Positions 34,824 to 43,902 are shown, numbered from the stretch's first letter. The stretch is 64,000 bases of DNA from Lujinxingia litoralis (GCF_003260125.1 NZ_QHKO01000007.1:175833-239832), one strand, 5' to 3'. The notes: a model not told the origin generated them from the letters alone. Program-made: numbers and translations.

Positions 34824-36086
34824 ATGAAGCCTCTTAAGCGCATCTTTGTGGTCGGCGGCGAGCTCACCACGTTCATCGGCAAGGGCCACCCCGACTTTGT
34901 GTGGAAGAAGCATCCCGATTTTGGCACGCGCGAGAACCCCGGTCTGGAAGACTACCTGAGCCAGGCCATCAACGGCGCGCTGGAGAAGACCGGGGTGGAT
35001 GCCCAGGCCATCGATCGCGGATTCGTGGGCAACTTCGCCGGCGAACTCTTCAACTCCCAGGGGCACCTGGGCGCCATGGCCGTGCGCGCCAATGAGAAGC
35101 TCACCGGCAAGCCCTTTACGCGTCTGGAAGGGGCCTGCGCCTCGGGCGGTCTGGCCATTCTCTCGGCGATCGATTCGCTGCACGCCGGCAGCGATGTGGT
35201 CATGGCGGTGGGCGCCGAAGTTCAGACCACGGTCAGCGCCCGTGAAGGAGCCGGCTACCTGGCTCGCGCCTCGCACTGGGAGGAAGAGCGCTCCATCGAT
35301 GAGTTCACCTTCCCGGCGATGTTTGCTCGCCGCGCCAAGCACTACAAAGAGGCGTTTGGGGTGACCGACGAAGATATCGCCCACGTCACCGTCAAGGCCT
35401 ACGCCAACGCCAACAAGAACCCGAAGGCTCATATGAGCCAGGTGAGCTGGGATCTGGAGAGCGCCTCGAAGCCCGGCGACCGCAACCCGGCGTTTCTCGG
35501 CAATGAGGAGCTCAAGCCTCATCTGAAGGTTTCGGATTGCTCGCAGGTCAGCGACGGCGGCGCCGCCGTGATCCTGGCGACCGAAGAGGGCCTCAAGAAA
35601 CTGGGCAAGAAGCCCGAGGATTGCATTGAGATCCTGGCCTACGCCCAGGCGACCAGCCCGCTGGGTCGTGTGGCCGACTACACCGTGCTCGACAACACCA
35701 AGCTCGCCGCGGATCAGGTCTACGCCGATGCCGGGCTGACGCCGCAGGACATTCAGGTGGCCGAAGTGCACGACTGCTTCGCGGTCACCGAACTGCTGAT
35801 GTACGAAGCGCTGGGATTTGCCGAGAAGGGCAAGGGCGCCGAGCTGGCGCGGGCCGGTGAGACCGGTCTGGAAGGGAAGATTCCGGTGAACACCGGCGGT
35901 GGTCTGCTGGCCTTCGGGCACCCGGTGGGCGCCACCGGCGTCAAGCAGCTCCTGGAGATCTACCGTCAGATGAAGGGCGAGTGCGGCGACTACCAGCTGG
36001 CCGAACGTCCGGAAGTGGGGCTGACGGCCAACATGGGTGGCGATGATCGCACCACCGTATGCATGGCTCTCAAGGACGTGCGCTGA
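34824..36086 (+). CDS. Thiolase-family protein (acetyl-CoA C-acyltransferase)
   Basis: The protein has 420 residues with CCCAGGAGA before the ATG. The nucleophilic Cys lies in LEGACASGGLAILSA (near residue 108). The second catalytic block EVHDCFAVTELLMYEA and the GHPVGATGVKQLLEI block near the C-terminus match SCP2-type thiolases more than classical FadA/PhaA. It probably cleaves or forms 3-ketoacyl-CoA. It is a single gene; no fadB or hydroxyacyl-CoA dehydrogenase lies beside it, so the pathway is not fixed. A strong terminator follows. Confidence 0.88.
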   Translation: MKPLKRIFVVGGELTTFIGKGHPDFVWKKHPDFGTRENPGLEDYLSQAINGALEKTGVDAQAIDRGFVGNFAGELFNSQGHLGAMAVRANEKLTGKPFTRLEGACASGGLAILSAIDSLHAGSDVVMAVGAEVQTTVSAREGAGYLARASHWEEERSIDEFTFPAMFARRAKHYKEAFGVTDEDIAHVTVKAYANANKNPKAHMSQVSWDLESASKPGDRNPAFLGNEELKPHLKVSDCSQVSDGGAAVILATEEGLKKLGKKPEDCIEILAYAQATSPLGRVADYTVLDNTKLAADQVYADAGLTPQDIQVAEVHDCFAVTELLMYEALGFAEKGKGAELARAGETGLEGKIPVNTGGGLLAFGHPVGATGVKQLLEIYRQMKGECGDYQLAERPEVGLTANMGGDDRTTVCMALKDVR

Positions 36087-36106
36087 ATCCAGAGCGCCTG
36101 ATGAGA

Positions 36107-36148
36107 TAAAAAGCCCCCGGGGTCGTGATGACCCCGGGGGCTTTTTTG
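36107..36148. terminator. Bidirectional terminator between thiolase and cytidylyltransferase genes
   Basis: AAGCCCCCGGGGTC, loop GTGAT, GACCCCGGGGGCTT form a perfect 14-bp stem with A and T runs on both sides. It lies between convergent genes. Confidence 0.92.
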
Positions 36149-36180
36149 TGGTTCAGGAATGCGAGGCGGAGCCGGCAGGC

Positions 36181-36939
36181 TCAGTGCGCTGTGGCGCGCC
36201 ATCCCTTGATCAGCATCTCGGCGTGAGCGCGGGCCCCCGGGGTGTCGACGTCTTGCCAGAGACGCGCCCCGATGTCCCAGAACTCGAAGGCCTGGCGGGC
36301 GTGCAGCGCTCGGACCGCGTCGGAGGTCGTGCAGTCACCCAGGCGGCTTTTGGCGTCTTCGAGGGCCCGGACAAAGCCCGGGCCGCACCAGAAGAGGCCG
36401 GCGTCCACCGCGTCAAAGCGCTTCAGCTCTTTGCCGATGTCAAAATCAGTGGGGGCCAGGCGGAGTTTGGTGGCATCGGGCATGTCGAAGATCGTCTCGA
36501 GCTTGCGATCGATCATCAGTGCGCCCTCGCGCTCCGGCTTCGGAGCAAACTCCGCGGCCAGGTCATCGAAGAGGGCCGGCTCAAAGAGGTGGTCGCTCAT
36601 GGTGAGCCAGAATGCGCCCTGATGACCGCTCTGGCGAAGCGCGTTCACGCCGGCGAGCACAGAGGTGCCGTTCTTCCCTTCGAAGTCGGGGTTGAACACG
36701 CAGCTCAGGCGCATACCTTCAGGCAACTCGACGTTTTGAAGCTGAGCCTCCAGCGCGTGGTGCGCGTAGCCGGTGACCACGACCAGATGGTCGACGCCCA
36801 GGCGATGCAGGCCACTGCTGTGGTGATCGATCATGGGGCGACCCTCGACCTGAGCCAGGAGTTTATGGCCTTCATCGGCCTGCAGGCGACTTCCGAAGCC
36901 GGCGGCGAGAATGATCGCGGCGCGGGTAGGTTGAGACAT
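36181..36939 (-). CDS. Sugar/inositol-phosphate nucleotidyltransferase, IPCT-like
   Basis: This 252-residue protein has the nucleotidyltransferase N-terminus AAIILAAGFGSRLQADE, with the lysine of GHKLLAQVEG. The blocks WLTMSDHLFEPALFDDL and the later DATKLRL, FDIGKELKRFDAVDAGLF resemble the inositol-1-phosphate cytidylyltransferase half of enzymes that make di-myo-inositol phosphate or phosphoinositides. The CDP-alcohol transferase half is absent, so it would be a stand-alone enzyme. It may instead activate another sugar or alcohol phosphate. It is divergent from the following membrane-protein gene. Confidence 0.7.
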   Translation of the reverse strand: MSQPTRAAIILAAGFGSRLQADEGHKLLAQVEGRPMIDHHSSGLHRLGVDHLVVVTGYAHHALEAQLQNVELPEGMRLSCVFNPDFEGKNGTSVLAGVNALRQSGHQGAFWLTMSDHLFEPALFDDLAAEFAPKPEREGALMIDRKLETIFDMPDATKLRLAPTDFDIGKELKRFDAVDAGLFWCGPGFVRALEDAKSRLGDCTTSDAVRALHARQAFEFWDIGARLWQDVDTPGARAHAEMLIKGWRATAH

Positions 36940-37064
36940 GGTGGGAGACTCGCTTCGAGGAGGGGGAGGAATGCGCTAAGCGCTTGAGTTTGTTTCGAAC
37001 TGCGCAGGCGTTACTATGAAGAAGCTCCGGGATCAACCGGGGCCTATCCGGTTTAAGGTGAGCT

Positions 37065-37724
37065 ATGGAAGAGATGCACAGAAAACCGTCGGTGATCGGA
37101 GAACTCCTGCTCTGGGCGCTGGCCACCGTGGCGATGGTCGCGCTGGCGGTATGGGGCACCTCGATGATGATCGCGAAGCCGGTGCACGGCTTTGAGGTGG
37201 TGAAACTACTGGCCACCGGCGTGCTGACGCTGACCTGGGGAAGCTGGGCGGGGCTGATCTGGAGCCGCCGCCGGATCTCGCAGACCCTGATGCGCGGGGT
37301 GATCCTGGTACCGGGGCTGGTGATGGCGCTGGGCGGGTTGGCGGCCTTTGTGTACCTGCCCGATGTGCTGAAGATCTGGAAGCCCGGCTGGCTTTTGCTG
37401 GCCGCCCACGGCATGGGCGCGGTGTTGTTCAGCGCGGTGATCATGACTCGGCCCCTGATGCGCACGGGGGTGCCCGGGCGTCAGCGCTCCCGGGAGCTGG
37501 TTGCCGGGTGGCTGGTCTACCCGTTGGTGAGCTTTGGTGCCGCAGCACTTTTTACAGCCTCGTTTATGGGGTGGTTCGGCGTGGAGGTGCTGGCCGTTCA
37601 GGTCAAAGAGGTGGCCCTCTGGATGATGCTCTCCCTGGGGCTGGTGCTTTATACCACCGCGATCCCGGCAGGTACGGCGATGATCTGCCGACGTCTGGCA
37701 CAGAGCGCTACCCTGAAGGGGTAG
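37065..37724 (+). CDS. Membrane protein of unknown function, about six helices
   Basis: This 219-residue protein is almost entirely hydrophobic. Membrane segments lie near residues 12-35, 45-62, 76-97, 106-126, 145-170 and 183-205, with short basic loops (WSRRRISQ, GVPGRQRSRE) on the cytosolic side. AAGGTGAG precedes the ATG. No family or motif was recognised. It ends 50 bp before the response-regulator gene on the same strand and may be co-transcribed. Confidence 0.6.
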   Translation: MEEMHRKPSVIGELLLWALATVAMVALAVWGTSMMIAKPVHGFEVVKLLATGVLTLTWGSWAGLIWSRRRISQTLMRGVILVPGLVMALGGLAAFVYLPDVLKIWKPGWLLLAAHGMGAVLFSAVIMTRPLMRTGVPGRQRSRELVAGWLVYPLVSFGAAALFTASFMGWFGVEVLAVQVKEVALWMMLSLGLVLYTTAIPAGTAMICRRLAQSATLKG

Positions 37725-37774
37725 AGCGAGGGCGCGCTGATTCGGAGTAGCGGGCAAAGCTTACGCGGGTTAAG

Positions 37775-39271
37775 ATGACCGACCGCGGGAGGGGCCTGCG
37801 AGGGGAATCACACGACGTTCAGCGCGAGAACCAGGGTATGACGCGACCGATGAAGCGAACGCCAGTGTCTATACGGGGGGCGCATTTCGAGGCCGACGAT
37901 TCGGCCGGACCACATGCCGACACCGAAGGGCTTGAGCCTTATAAAGTGCTCATCGTCGACGACGAGACGCACATCCTCAAGGCTGTGCAGCGCCTCTTTT
38001 TGGGGCAGGGCTATGAGGTGCTGAGCGCCCCCAGCGGGGCCGACGCCGTAGAGCTTTTCCGGGAGCATCAGATCGCTGTGATCATCAGCGATCAGCGCAT
38101 GCCCGGATTAAGCGGGGCGGCGCTTCTGAACTACGTGCGCAAGAAGTCGCCGCATACCGTGCGGATTATGCTCACCGGCAACAATGACGTGGCCACGGCC
38201 ATTGAGGCGATCAATCAGGGCGAGGTGTTTCGTTTCATCACCAAACCCTGGGACCATGACGAGTTCCTCAAAATTGTGGGTCTGGCGATCGAGCACCACG
38301 AGTTGCTCATCTCGCGCGTGCGTTATCAGGAGCATATTCGCGAGCAGAACGAGCGCCTTTCGGTCTTGAACACCGAACTCTCCGAACTCAACGAAGAGCT
38401 GGAAGCGCGGGTGGAGGCGCGTACCCAGGAGGTGGTCGCGCGCCAGCGCGAGATCGAGCGCCTCTACTGTGAGCTCCAGGGGAGTTTTGACGCTACGATC
38501 AAGGCATTGGTCTCCATTATGGAACTCGGCGAGGTCCACGTCATTGAACATTGCCAGCGCACCGCGGAACGGGTGCGGATGTTTGGTGAGCGCCTGGGCC
38601 TGGATACGGATGAGATTCAGGAGGTGGAGCGGGCAACGCTTCTGCACTGGATCGGGCTGATTAATGCGCCTCCCCGCGTTTTTGAGCTTCCCGTTGAAGA
38701 ACTCGACGAGGAGGCCAAAGCCAGCTGGGAGTTTCATACCGTTCTCGGGCAGCAGGCCATTCAGCATGTGCCGGCGTTGCGCCAGGCGGGGCGGATGATC
38801 CTGCACTACCTGAACCGCTACGACGCCCCGGAGTTTCAGCCCGGACGCATCGATCCCTCCTCGGGGGATGTGTATCAGGAATCTTTTGTTCGGGGCTGTC
38901 GGATTTTGGGCATTTGCAGCGCGTTTGAACGGGTGCGCACCGGGTTGCGGGGCAACAATCGCCTGGAGGTCGCCGGGGCGGTGGAGCGGGGGCTGCAACT
39001 CCTTCAGAAGGGGGCGGGTACGCGCTACGATCCGGAGCTGGTACGGCAGTTTCGCGAGATGGTCGCGCAGGAAATGGCAACCGCCCGCACGCGCGAAATC
39101 GTGGTCAGTTTTGAGAACCTGCGCCCCGGCATGGTGTTGGCTCGGCCGCTGGAAACCGCCCAGGGCATTCCGGTGGCGCCCCGCGATATGATCATCACCG
39201 ATGAGCTTATCGCGCGCCTGGGACGCTTCCAGGATTCCAACGGACTCAACGAGATTCGGGTCTGGGGCTGA
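37775..39271 (+). CDS. Response regulator with degenerate HD-GYP output
   Basis: The protein has 498 residues; the ATG at 37838 (AGGGT upstream) is an alternative start. Residues 55-175 form a receiver domain (KVLIVDDETHILKAVQRLF; phospho-acceptor Asp in IISDQRMPG; conserved Lys in FITKPWD). A long coiled coil follows (180-235, SVLNTELSELNEELEARVEA). From about 240 the sequence tracks HD-GYP proteins, but the metal-binding HD is replaced (LLHWIGLINAPPRVF instead of LLHDIGKI.VP) and the GYP block reads LNRYDAPEFQPG. It therefore should not hydrolyse c-di-GMP and may bind it or act as a scaffold. Confidence 0.82.
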   Translation: MTDRGRGLRGESHDVQRENQGMTRPMKRTPVSIRGAHFEADDSAGPHADTEGLEPYKVLIVDDETHILKAVQRLFLGQGYEVLSAPSGADAVELFREHQIAVIISDQRMPGLSGAALLNYVRKKSPHTVRIMLTGNNDVATAIEAINQGEVFRFITKPWDHDEFLKIVGLAIEHHELLISRVRYQEHIREQNERLSVLNTELSELNEELEARVEARTQEVVARQREIERLYCELQGSFDATIKALVSIMELGEVHVIEHCQRTAERVRMFGERLGLDTDEIQEVERATLLHWIGLINAPPRVFELPVEELDEEAKASWEFHTVLGQQAIQHVPALRQAGRMILHYLNRYDAPEFQPGRIDPSSGDVYQESFVRGCRILGICSAFERVRTGLRGNNRLEVAGAVERGLQLLQKGAGTRYDPELVRQFREMVAQEMATARTREIVVSFENLRPGMVLARPLETAQGIPVAPRDMIITDELIARLGRFQDSNGLNEIRVWG

Positions 39272-39371
39272 GTGCGCACTCGCCGAGTTCATGGAATGGT
39301 CCGGCCGGGGGGCACGGTTTTAGCAGTCAGCCCGGCACACGTCGGCGCAATCTCGGAGCAGGGCGCCCCCT

Positions 39372-39812
39372 ATGGATTTGACCTACAAGATCGTGCGTCG
39401 TCTCCTGCGTGACGACGATGTGGCTTTTAGTCGCAATCGCAACTTCGAGGCGTATCAGGACGCGCGGGTGCAGCGGGCGTTGCGACTCTATCGGCATCTG
39501 CGCAGCCTGGAGCGCGATCTCTTGCGCCTGGAGTCCGGCGACGAGGTGCGCCTGGAGGCCGTGGAGCGCGAAGGTGACGAGGTCACCGTGCGGCTGGAGT
39601 TTTTGGAGCGCAAGGGAAAGCGCATCAGCTACCTCAACGCCAGAGAGTGGGGGCTGCTCCTGGAAAGCAAGCGTGTCTGCGATATACTCGCCAGGCTCCT
39701 GGAGCATTCGACTCCGGCTGTGCGCCGGGCTCTGGGGCAGGAGCAGGCCGGAGCGCCCGGGACCGGCAATGAAGATGAGCTTAACAATGATGCTTCCGAA
39801 GAGGTGATGTGA
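39372..39812 (+). CDS. Hypothetical protein at the head of the TldD unit
   Basis: This 146-residue cytosolic protein is highly charged. It has a helical N-terminus (YKIVRRLLRDDDVAF), then LYRHLRSLERDLLRLESGDEV, a strand-rich middle (EVTVRLEFLERKGKRISYL) and an acidic, Gly-rich tail. No family was recognised. Its stop codon overlaps the following lipoprotein gene by 4 bp (GTGA), so the three genes to 42093 are probably translated as a unit. A function linked to the exported TldD protein is possible, but nothing in the sequence shows it. Confidence 0.6.
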   Translation: MDLTYKIVRRLLRDDDVAFSRNRNFEAYQDARVQRALRLYRHLRSLERDLLRLESGDEVRLEAVEREGDEVTVRLEFLERKGKRISYLNAREWGLLLESKRVCDILARLLEHSTPAVRRALGQEQAGAPGTGNEDELNNDASEEVM

Positions 39813-40273
39813 TGCGAGCACGTGCGATGTGGCTGATGCTGGTCGGATGGGTCTGGGTGATGAGCGGGTGTGCGAGCGCGCCCGGGGTGCCGGGGGCCGA
39901 GTCGATGCCTCAGGGACGTTCGTACTCCGGGCTGTGGTACTCCCCGCAGTACGAGCATATGTATCTGGAGCAAAGCGGCGACCGAGTCACCGGGGTCTTC
40001 TCCTACGGCAGTGGTGGGACCCTGGAGGGAGAGCTGAAAGGCAATCGGCTGCTCTTTAACTGGGAGGAGCCCGGCGACCGGTCTCAGGCCCGGGCGGCGA
40101 TGCGGGGCAGCGGCTACTTTCTGCTTGTAGAGAGTGGCGAGAGCGTACGCCTGGAAGGGGAGTGGGGCTACGGTGAAGAGCGCAAGGGCCAGGGCCCCTG
40201 GACCGCGGAGTACATCCGGGAGTTGGAGGGCGATGACCCGAGCACCGTGGAGCAGGTCCGGCAGGTTCATTGA
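39809..40273 (+). CDS. Small lipoprotein of unknown function
   Basis: The protein has 154 residues, beginning GTG-ATG with the GTG overlapping the preceding stop codon. The lipobox is VMSGCAS with Cys near residue 21. The mature part is beta-rich (GLWYSPQYEHMYLEQSG, VTGVFSYGSGGTLEGEL, GSGYFLLVESG) and looks like a small beta-barrel or lipocalin-like fold, but no family was recognised. The gene is sandwiched between a cytosolic protein and the TldD-like lipoprotein, with 4-bp and short overlaps, so it likely works with them in the envelope. Confidence 0.6.
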   Translation: MMRARAMWLMLVGWVWVMSGCASAPGVPGAESMPQGRSYSGLWYSPQYEHMYLEQSGDRVTGVFSYGSGGTLEGELKGNRLLFNWEEPGDRSQARAAMRGSGYFLLVESGESVRLEGEWGYGEERKGQGPWTAEYIRELEGDDPSTVEQVRQVH

Positions 40274-40344
40274 GGCGAAACTTTAGAGGGGGAGGGGCAC
40301 CAGGTGGGCCGCAGAGAGCCGGCTCCGCAGCAGAAGGCGAAGGC

Positions 40345-42093
40345 ATGAGCGAAAGGTTGTTGAATGCGGTTGGAGGGCGGCTACTGGCCGCGATGATGGT
40401 GGCGCTGGTGGGATGTGCCGCCACACCGACGTCGGCCGAACCGGCGCCGGCGACGCCTGATGGCAGCGAGCGCGAGGAGGTGGTCGGCACGCTCAAGGCG
40501 GAGCTGACCCGTTCGATGGAGCGCCTGCGCCTGCCGGATTACGAAGGGCCCTACTTTCTTTCTTATCAACTCAAAGACGATGAGTCGGTGACGGTCGCCG
40601 GGAAGTTCGGGGCGCTAACTGCCGATGCGCGAAGCCGCCAGCGCTACGCGTATGTCGAGAGTCGGGTGGGCTCGTATGAGTTTGATAACTTCGCGAATGT
40701 CGACGCCGAGAGCTATCGCCTGGCGAACTTCCGCGCCGAGCGTGTCGTGCCCCTGGATGACGATCAGGCCTTGCGCGGGGCGTTGTGGCTGCTCACCGAT
40801 GAGACCTATAAAAAATCGCTGAGCGACTACCTGACCAAGCGGGGCGGGGCGGTTTACGAGGCCGAGGAGGCGGTCGAGGTGCCCAGCTTCTCGCGCGAGG
40901 AGCCGACGAGTTACCGCGGACCGGATCTCCCCTTGCAGGCCGATCCGGCGACCTGGCGGGCCCAGGTGCGGCGGATAACCGCCGGGATGCGGGAGCATAC
41001 CTTCTTGCTCGATGCCACCATGGAGGTCTCCGGCCAGCGTGTGGTGCGCTATCTGGTGAACAGCGAGGGCAGCGAGGTCGTCGATGAGTTTCGCATCTAT
41101 ACCATTCAGGCCCAGGCCTACACGCGTGCCGATGACGGGATGCTGCTGGAGAACAGCCGGCTCTTTTATGCGCGCGACATCGACCAGCTGCCATCCTGGG
41201 AGCACGTCGAGGGCGCGATTGGCGAGATGATCGCCGAGCTGCGGGCTCTGCGGGATGCCGAGGTCATCGACCCCTACACCGGACCGGCGATTCTGGGACC
41301 GGAGGCCACCGGGGTGCTCTTTCATGAGGCGGTCGGGCATCGGCTGGAGGGAGAGCGTCAGCGCGATGAGCAGGAGGGGCGCACCTTTCACGGGCGCGTC
41401 GATCAGGCCGTGCTGCCCGGATTTCTCTCGGTGTACGACGATCCGAACCTCGACGCCTACGCAGGCGTCCAGCTCAACGGGCACTACCTTTATGATGATG
41501 AAGGAGTGCGCGCGCAGCGCGCGCAGCTGATTGAGGAAGGCGTGTTGCGCGGCTTTTTGATGAGTCGTACCCCGATTGAGGGTGTAGCCCATTCCAACGG
41601 CCACGGACGGGCACAGGGGGTTAATGTGCCCCGGGCGCGCATGGCCAACCTGGTGGTTGTGGCAAGCGAGGCGGCTCAGGTCAGCGAGAGCGAGTTGCGC
41701 GAGATGCTCTTGGCGGAGGTGCGGCGACAGGGTAAACCTTACGGGCTGCTTATCAAGGACATCACCGGCGGATCGACCAACACCCTGGGGTACGGCTACC
41801 AGGCGTTTAAGGGCGTACCGCGCATGATCTACCGGGTGGACGCGGAGACCGGTGAGCAGCAGTTGGTGCGCGGCGTGGAGTTGGTGGGGACACCGCTCTC
41901 GAGCATCAACAAGATTGTGGCCGCCTCCAGTGAGACGGGCATCTTCAACGGTTATTGCGGCGCGGAGAGTGGATACGTGCCGGTTTCTACGGTGGCGCCC
42001 TCGATTTTGACTACCGAAATTGAGCTTCAGCGCACCCAGCAGTCGCGCGAGAGAGCCCCCATTCTGGGGCCGCCCTGGCAGGAATCTCCCTGA
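40345..42093 (+). CDS. Exported TldD/PmbA-family metallopeptidase (lipoprotein)
   Basis: The protein has 582 residues from the ATG at 40345 with GAAGGC upstream. The N-terminus is a lipoprotein signal (LLAAMMVALVGCAAT, Cys near residue 23), whereas Escherichia coli TldD is cytosolic. The C-terminal half carries the TldD metal site LFHEAVGHRLEGE (HExxxH, near residue 336) and the conserved blocks VYDDPNLDAYAG, NGHGRAQGVNVPRARMANL and LIKDITGGSTNTLGYGYQAF. The N-terminal 280 residues follow the TldD regulatory fold loosely. TldE/PmbA, its usual partner, is absent from the window. It may process envelope peptides. Confidence 0.85.
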   Translation: MSERLLNAVGGRLLAAMMVALVGCAATPTSAEPAPATPDGSEREEVVGTLKAELTRSMERLRLPDYEGPYFLSYQLKDDESVTVAGKFGALTADARSRQRYAYVESRVGSYEFDNFANVDAESYRLANFRAERVVPLDDDQALRGALWLLTDETYKKSLSDYLTKRGGAVYEAEEAVEVPSFSREEPTSYRGPDLPLQADPATWRAQVRRITAGMREHTFLLDATMEVSGQRVVRYLVNSEGSEVVDEFRIYTIQAQAYTRADDGMLLENSRLFYARDIDQLPSWEHVEGAIGEMIAELRALRDAEVIDPYTGPAILGPEATGVLFHEAVGHRLEGERQRDEQEGRTFHGRVDQAVLPGFLSVYDDPNLDAYAGVQLNGHYLYDDEGVRAQRAQLIEEGVLRGFLMSRTPIEGVAHSNGHGRAQGVNVPRARMANLVVVASEAAQVSESELREMLLAEVRRQGKPYGLLIKDITGGSTNTLGYGYQAFKGVPRMIYRVDAETGEQQLVRGVELVGTPLSSINKIVAASSETGIFNGYCGAESGYVPVSTVAPSILTTEIELQRTQQSRERAPILGPPWQESP

Positions 42094-42186
42094 GAGAGCG
42101 CGCGCAGTCAGCACCGACGTTAGGATGGGCCCCGGCGAGGTCGGTCGGGCAACGATGGCATCGACACCCTGAGATGAGGAGCGGAT

Positions 42187-42963
42187 ATGGAACGCGTAGC
42201 GCAGGACCAGGAGTTGGAAGGCCTCAAGATGGAGGGCGCCGGGTTTATCTCGCATGAAGGTCGCACCTACACCGCCGAGGAGAACGCGGTGTGGAAGATC
42301 CTGTGTGAGCGTCGCATGCAGAAGCTGCCGGAGACGGCCTGCGAGGCCTGGCTCAAGGGGCTGGAGAAGTTGAAGATGCCGCTGGACCGGGTGCCCCTCT
42401 TCGATGAGCTCAACGATAACCTGCGTCCGCTTACCTCCTGGGAGTTGCGGGCGGTCAACGGTTTCATCCCGGCCGAGATGTTTTTTGGCTCCATGGCCAA
42501 ACGTCAGTTCCCCTCTACGTTGGAGATTCGTCCGATGGACCGGCTGGAGTACCTGCAGGAGCCGGATATTTTCCACGATGTGTTTGGACATGTGCCCATG
42601 CACACCGACCCGGTCTTTGCCGACTTTGTTCAGGAGTACGGCGAGCTGGTCACCGAGCTTGATAACCGCGATAAGTTCGACGCGATGGCCCGGTTGTGGT
42701 GGTACACCGTGGAGTTTGGACTGGTGCAGGAGGCCGGGCGCGTGAAACTTTATGGCTCCGGGCTGATGTCGTCCTTTGGGGAGGCGGATAACGTCTTTGA
42801 TGGTGGACCGGAGATTCGTCCCTTTGATCTGGATGAGGTGATCTCGACGCCCTTCAGGATCGACATCTACCAGCCGATTTTCTGGGTGGCCGAGGGCTTT
42901 GATCAGCTTCGGGCCTCGGTTCAGGAGCTGCGTCGGCGGTGGGCTGAAGAGCTGGTTAACTGA
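42187..42963 (+). CDS. phhA: Phenylalanine 4-monooxygenase
   Basis: This 258-residue aromatic amino acid hydroxylase consists of the catalytic domain only, as in Pseudomonas and Chromobacterium. The iron site is in PDIFHDVFGHVPMHTD (two His) and WWYTVEFGLVQE (Glu); the pterin-contact segment LTSWELRAVNGFIPAEMFF precedes them. It converts phenylalanine to tyrosine using tetrahydropterin and oxygen. The start has GAGGAG upstream. It is a single gene; no pterin dehydratase gene lies nearby. A terminator follows. Confidence 0.95.
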   Translation: MERVAQDQELEGLKMEGAGFISHEGRTYTAEENAVWKILCERRMQKLPETACEAWLKGLEKLKMPLDRVPLFDELNDNLRPLTSWELRAVNGFIPAEMFFGSMAKRQFPSTLEIRPMDRLEYLQEPDIFHDVFGHVPMHTDPVFADFVQEYGELVTELDNRDKFDAMARLWWYTVEFGLVQEAGRVKLYGSGLMSSFGEADNVFDGGPEIRPFDLDEVISTPFRIDIYQPIFWVAEGFDQLRASVQELRRRWAEELVN

Positions 42964-43001
42964 GCGCGAGCGCGCCGGTGAGAACGTGCAGGTAGCAACG
43001 C

Positions 43002-43031
43002 AGAAAGCCCGGTCAAAAGACCGGGCTTTCT
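43002..43031. terminator. Terminator of phhA
   Basis: AGAAAGCCCGGTC, loop AAAA, GACCGGGCTTTCT form a perfect 13-bp stem placed 38 bases after the phhA stop codon. Confidence 0.88.
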
Positions 43032-43101
43032 GGTGTCAGGAGCCCCGGAAAGAGCGAGGAGGGAACACCGAAATGCCAGGCGTTCGCGGCCGTATGAGCA
43101 T

Positions 43102-43136
43102 GACCGGGAGTCCCGCTCGTGCATGACCGGGAGTCC
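43102..43136 (-). repeat. Two 23-bp GACTCCCGG-family repeats
   Basis: GACCGGGAGTCC (the core on the minus strand) occurs at 43102 and 43125, 23 bp apart, each preceded by GCAT. They lie between the phhA terminator and the end of the convergent DUF2270 gene. Confidence 0.93.
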
Positions 43137-43146
43137 CCTTTGGAGC

Positions 43147-43902
43147 TCAGCTCTCCGGCGAGTCGTCTTCGTCTCGGTGGTCGTGGCGGTGAAAGTTCTC
43201 TTCTTCGTCGAGCGCCATACGTCGGTGGAAGATCGGGGTGCGCAGGAGTCGCTCAATGGGCGAGGGCAGCTGTTGCCAGGCGACCATCTGCTCGGAGGGG
43301 GCGCGGAGGGCGATAAAGAGCACAATCAGCGTCAACGAGGTGACCAGGGTCATGGTCACCGGGCCGCTGATGTAGCCGATGTGTGCCCGTCGGACGAATT
43401 GTTCGGTGTCGGTGACGACGGTGGGGTGGATGAAGAGCTTGAGGTACCACGAACCCAGGGCGATGAGCTGAATGTAGCCGTAGTTTCGGCGCAATCGGTA
43501 GCCCACGGCATCGATCAGATTGAGCTGGGGGTAGGAGTGTCCCAGATCGTCGGCCAGGGCTTTGAGTTCGCGGCGTGCGTGGGTTGAGGAGGGCCCGTGA
43601 CCCGGGGCGAGGTTGGGGGCAATGAAGTAGCGATCCAGGCAGCGAATGCGTCGACGCCAGAGGTCGTAGAGCTGGTAGCGGCGGCTCTCCATGATCAGCA
43701 GCAAGAAGTTCACGCCGATGAGCAGCAGGACGATGAAGTGCGGGGTATCCGGCTGGGAGAGCGTAAAGGAGAGCATGGCGGCGTTGGTGACGATCGCCCA
43801 GTTGGTGGTGGCGTCCAGGCGCTGTCGCCACACGTCGGCGTGAATCACGCTGGCGCGGTAGAAGTGAACCATGACCGTTCGATCGGGCGAATCGTCGTCC
43901 AT
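43147..43902 (-). CDS. DUF2270 membrane protein
   Basis: The protein has 251 residues. The N-terminus VHFYRASVIHADVWRQRLDA and the TTNWAIVTNAAMLSF block are the signature of DUF2270. Membrane helices lie near 40-75 (IVLLLIGVNFLLLIME) and in the second half (YIQLIALGSWYLKLF; MTLVTSLTLIVLFIAL). A charged, His/Asp/Glu-rich tail (HRHDHRDEDD) ends the protein and could bind metal. The family has no known function. The stop lies beside the repeat pair on the convergent side of phhA. Confidence 0.85.
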   Translation of the reverse strand: MDDDSPDRTVMVHFYRASVIHADVWRQRLDATTNWAIVTNAAMLSFTLSQPDTPHFIVLLLIGVNFLLLIMESRRYQLYDLWRRRIRCLDRYFIAPNLAPGHGPSSTHARRELKALADDLGHSYPQLNLIDAVGYRLRRNYGYIQLIALGSWYLKLFIHPTVVTDTEQFVRRAHIGYISGPVTMTLVTSLTLIVLFIALRAPSEQMVAWQQLPSPIERLLRTPIFHRRMALDEEENFHRHDHRDEDDSPES

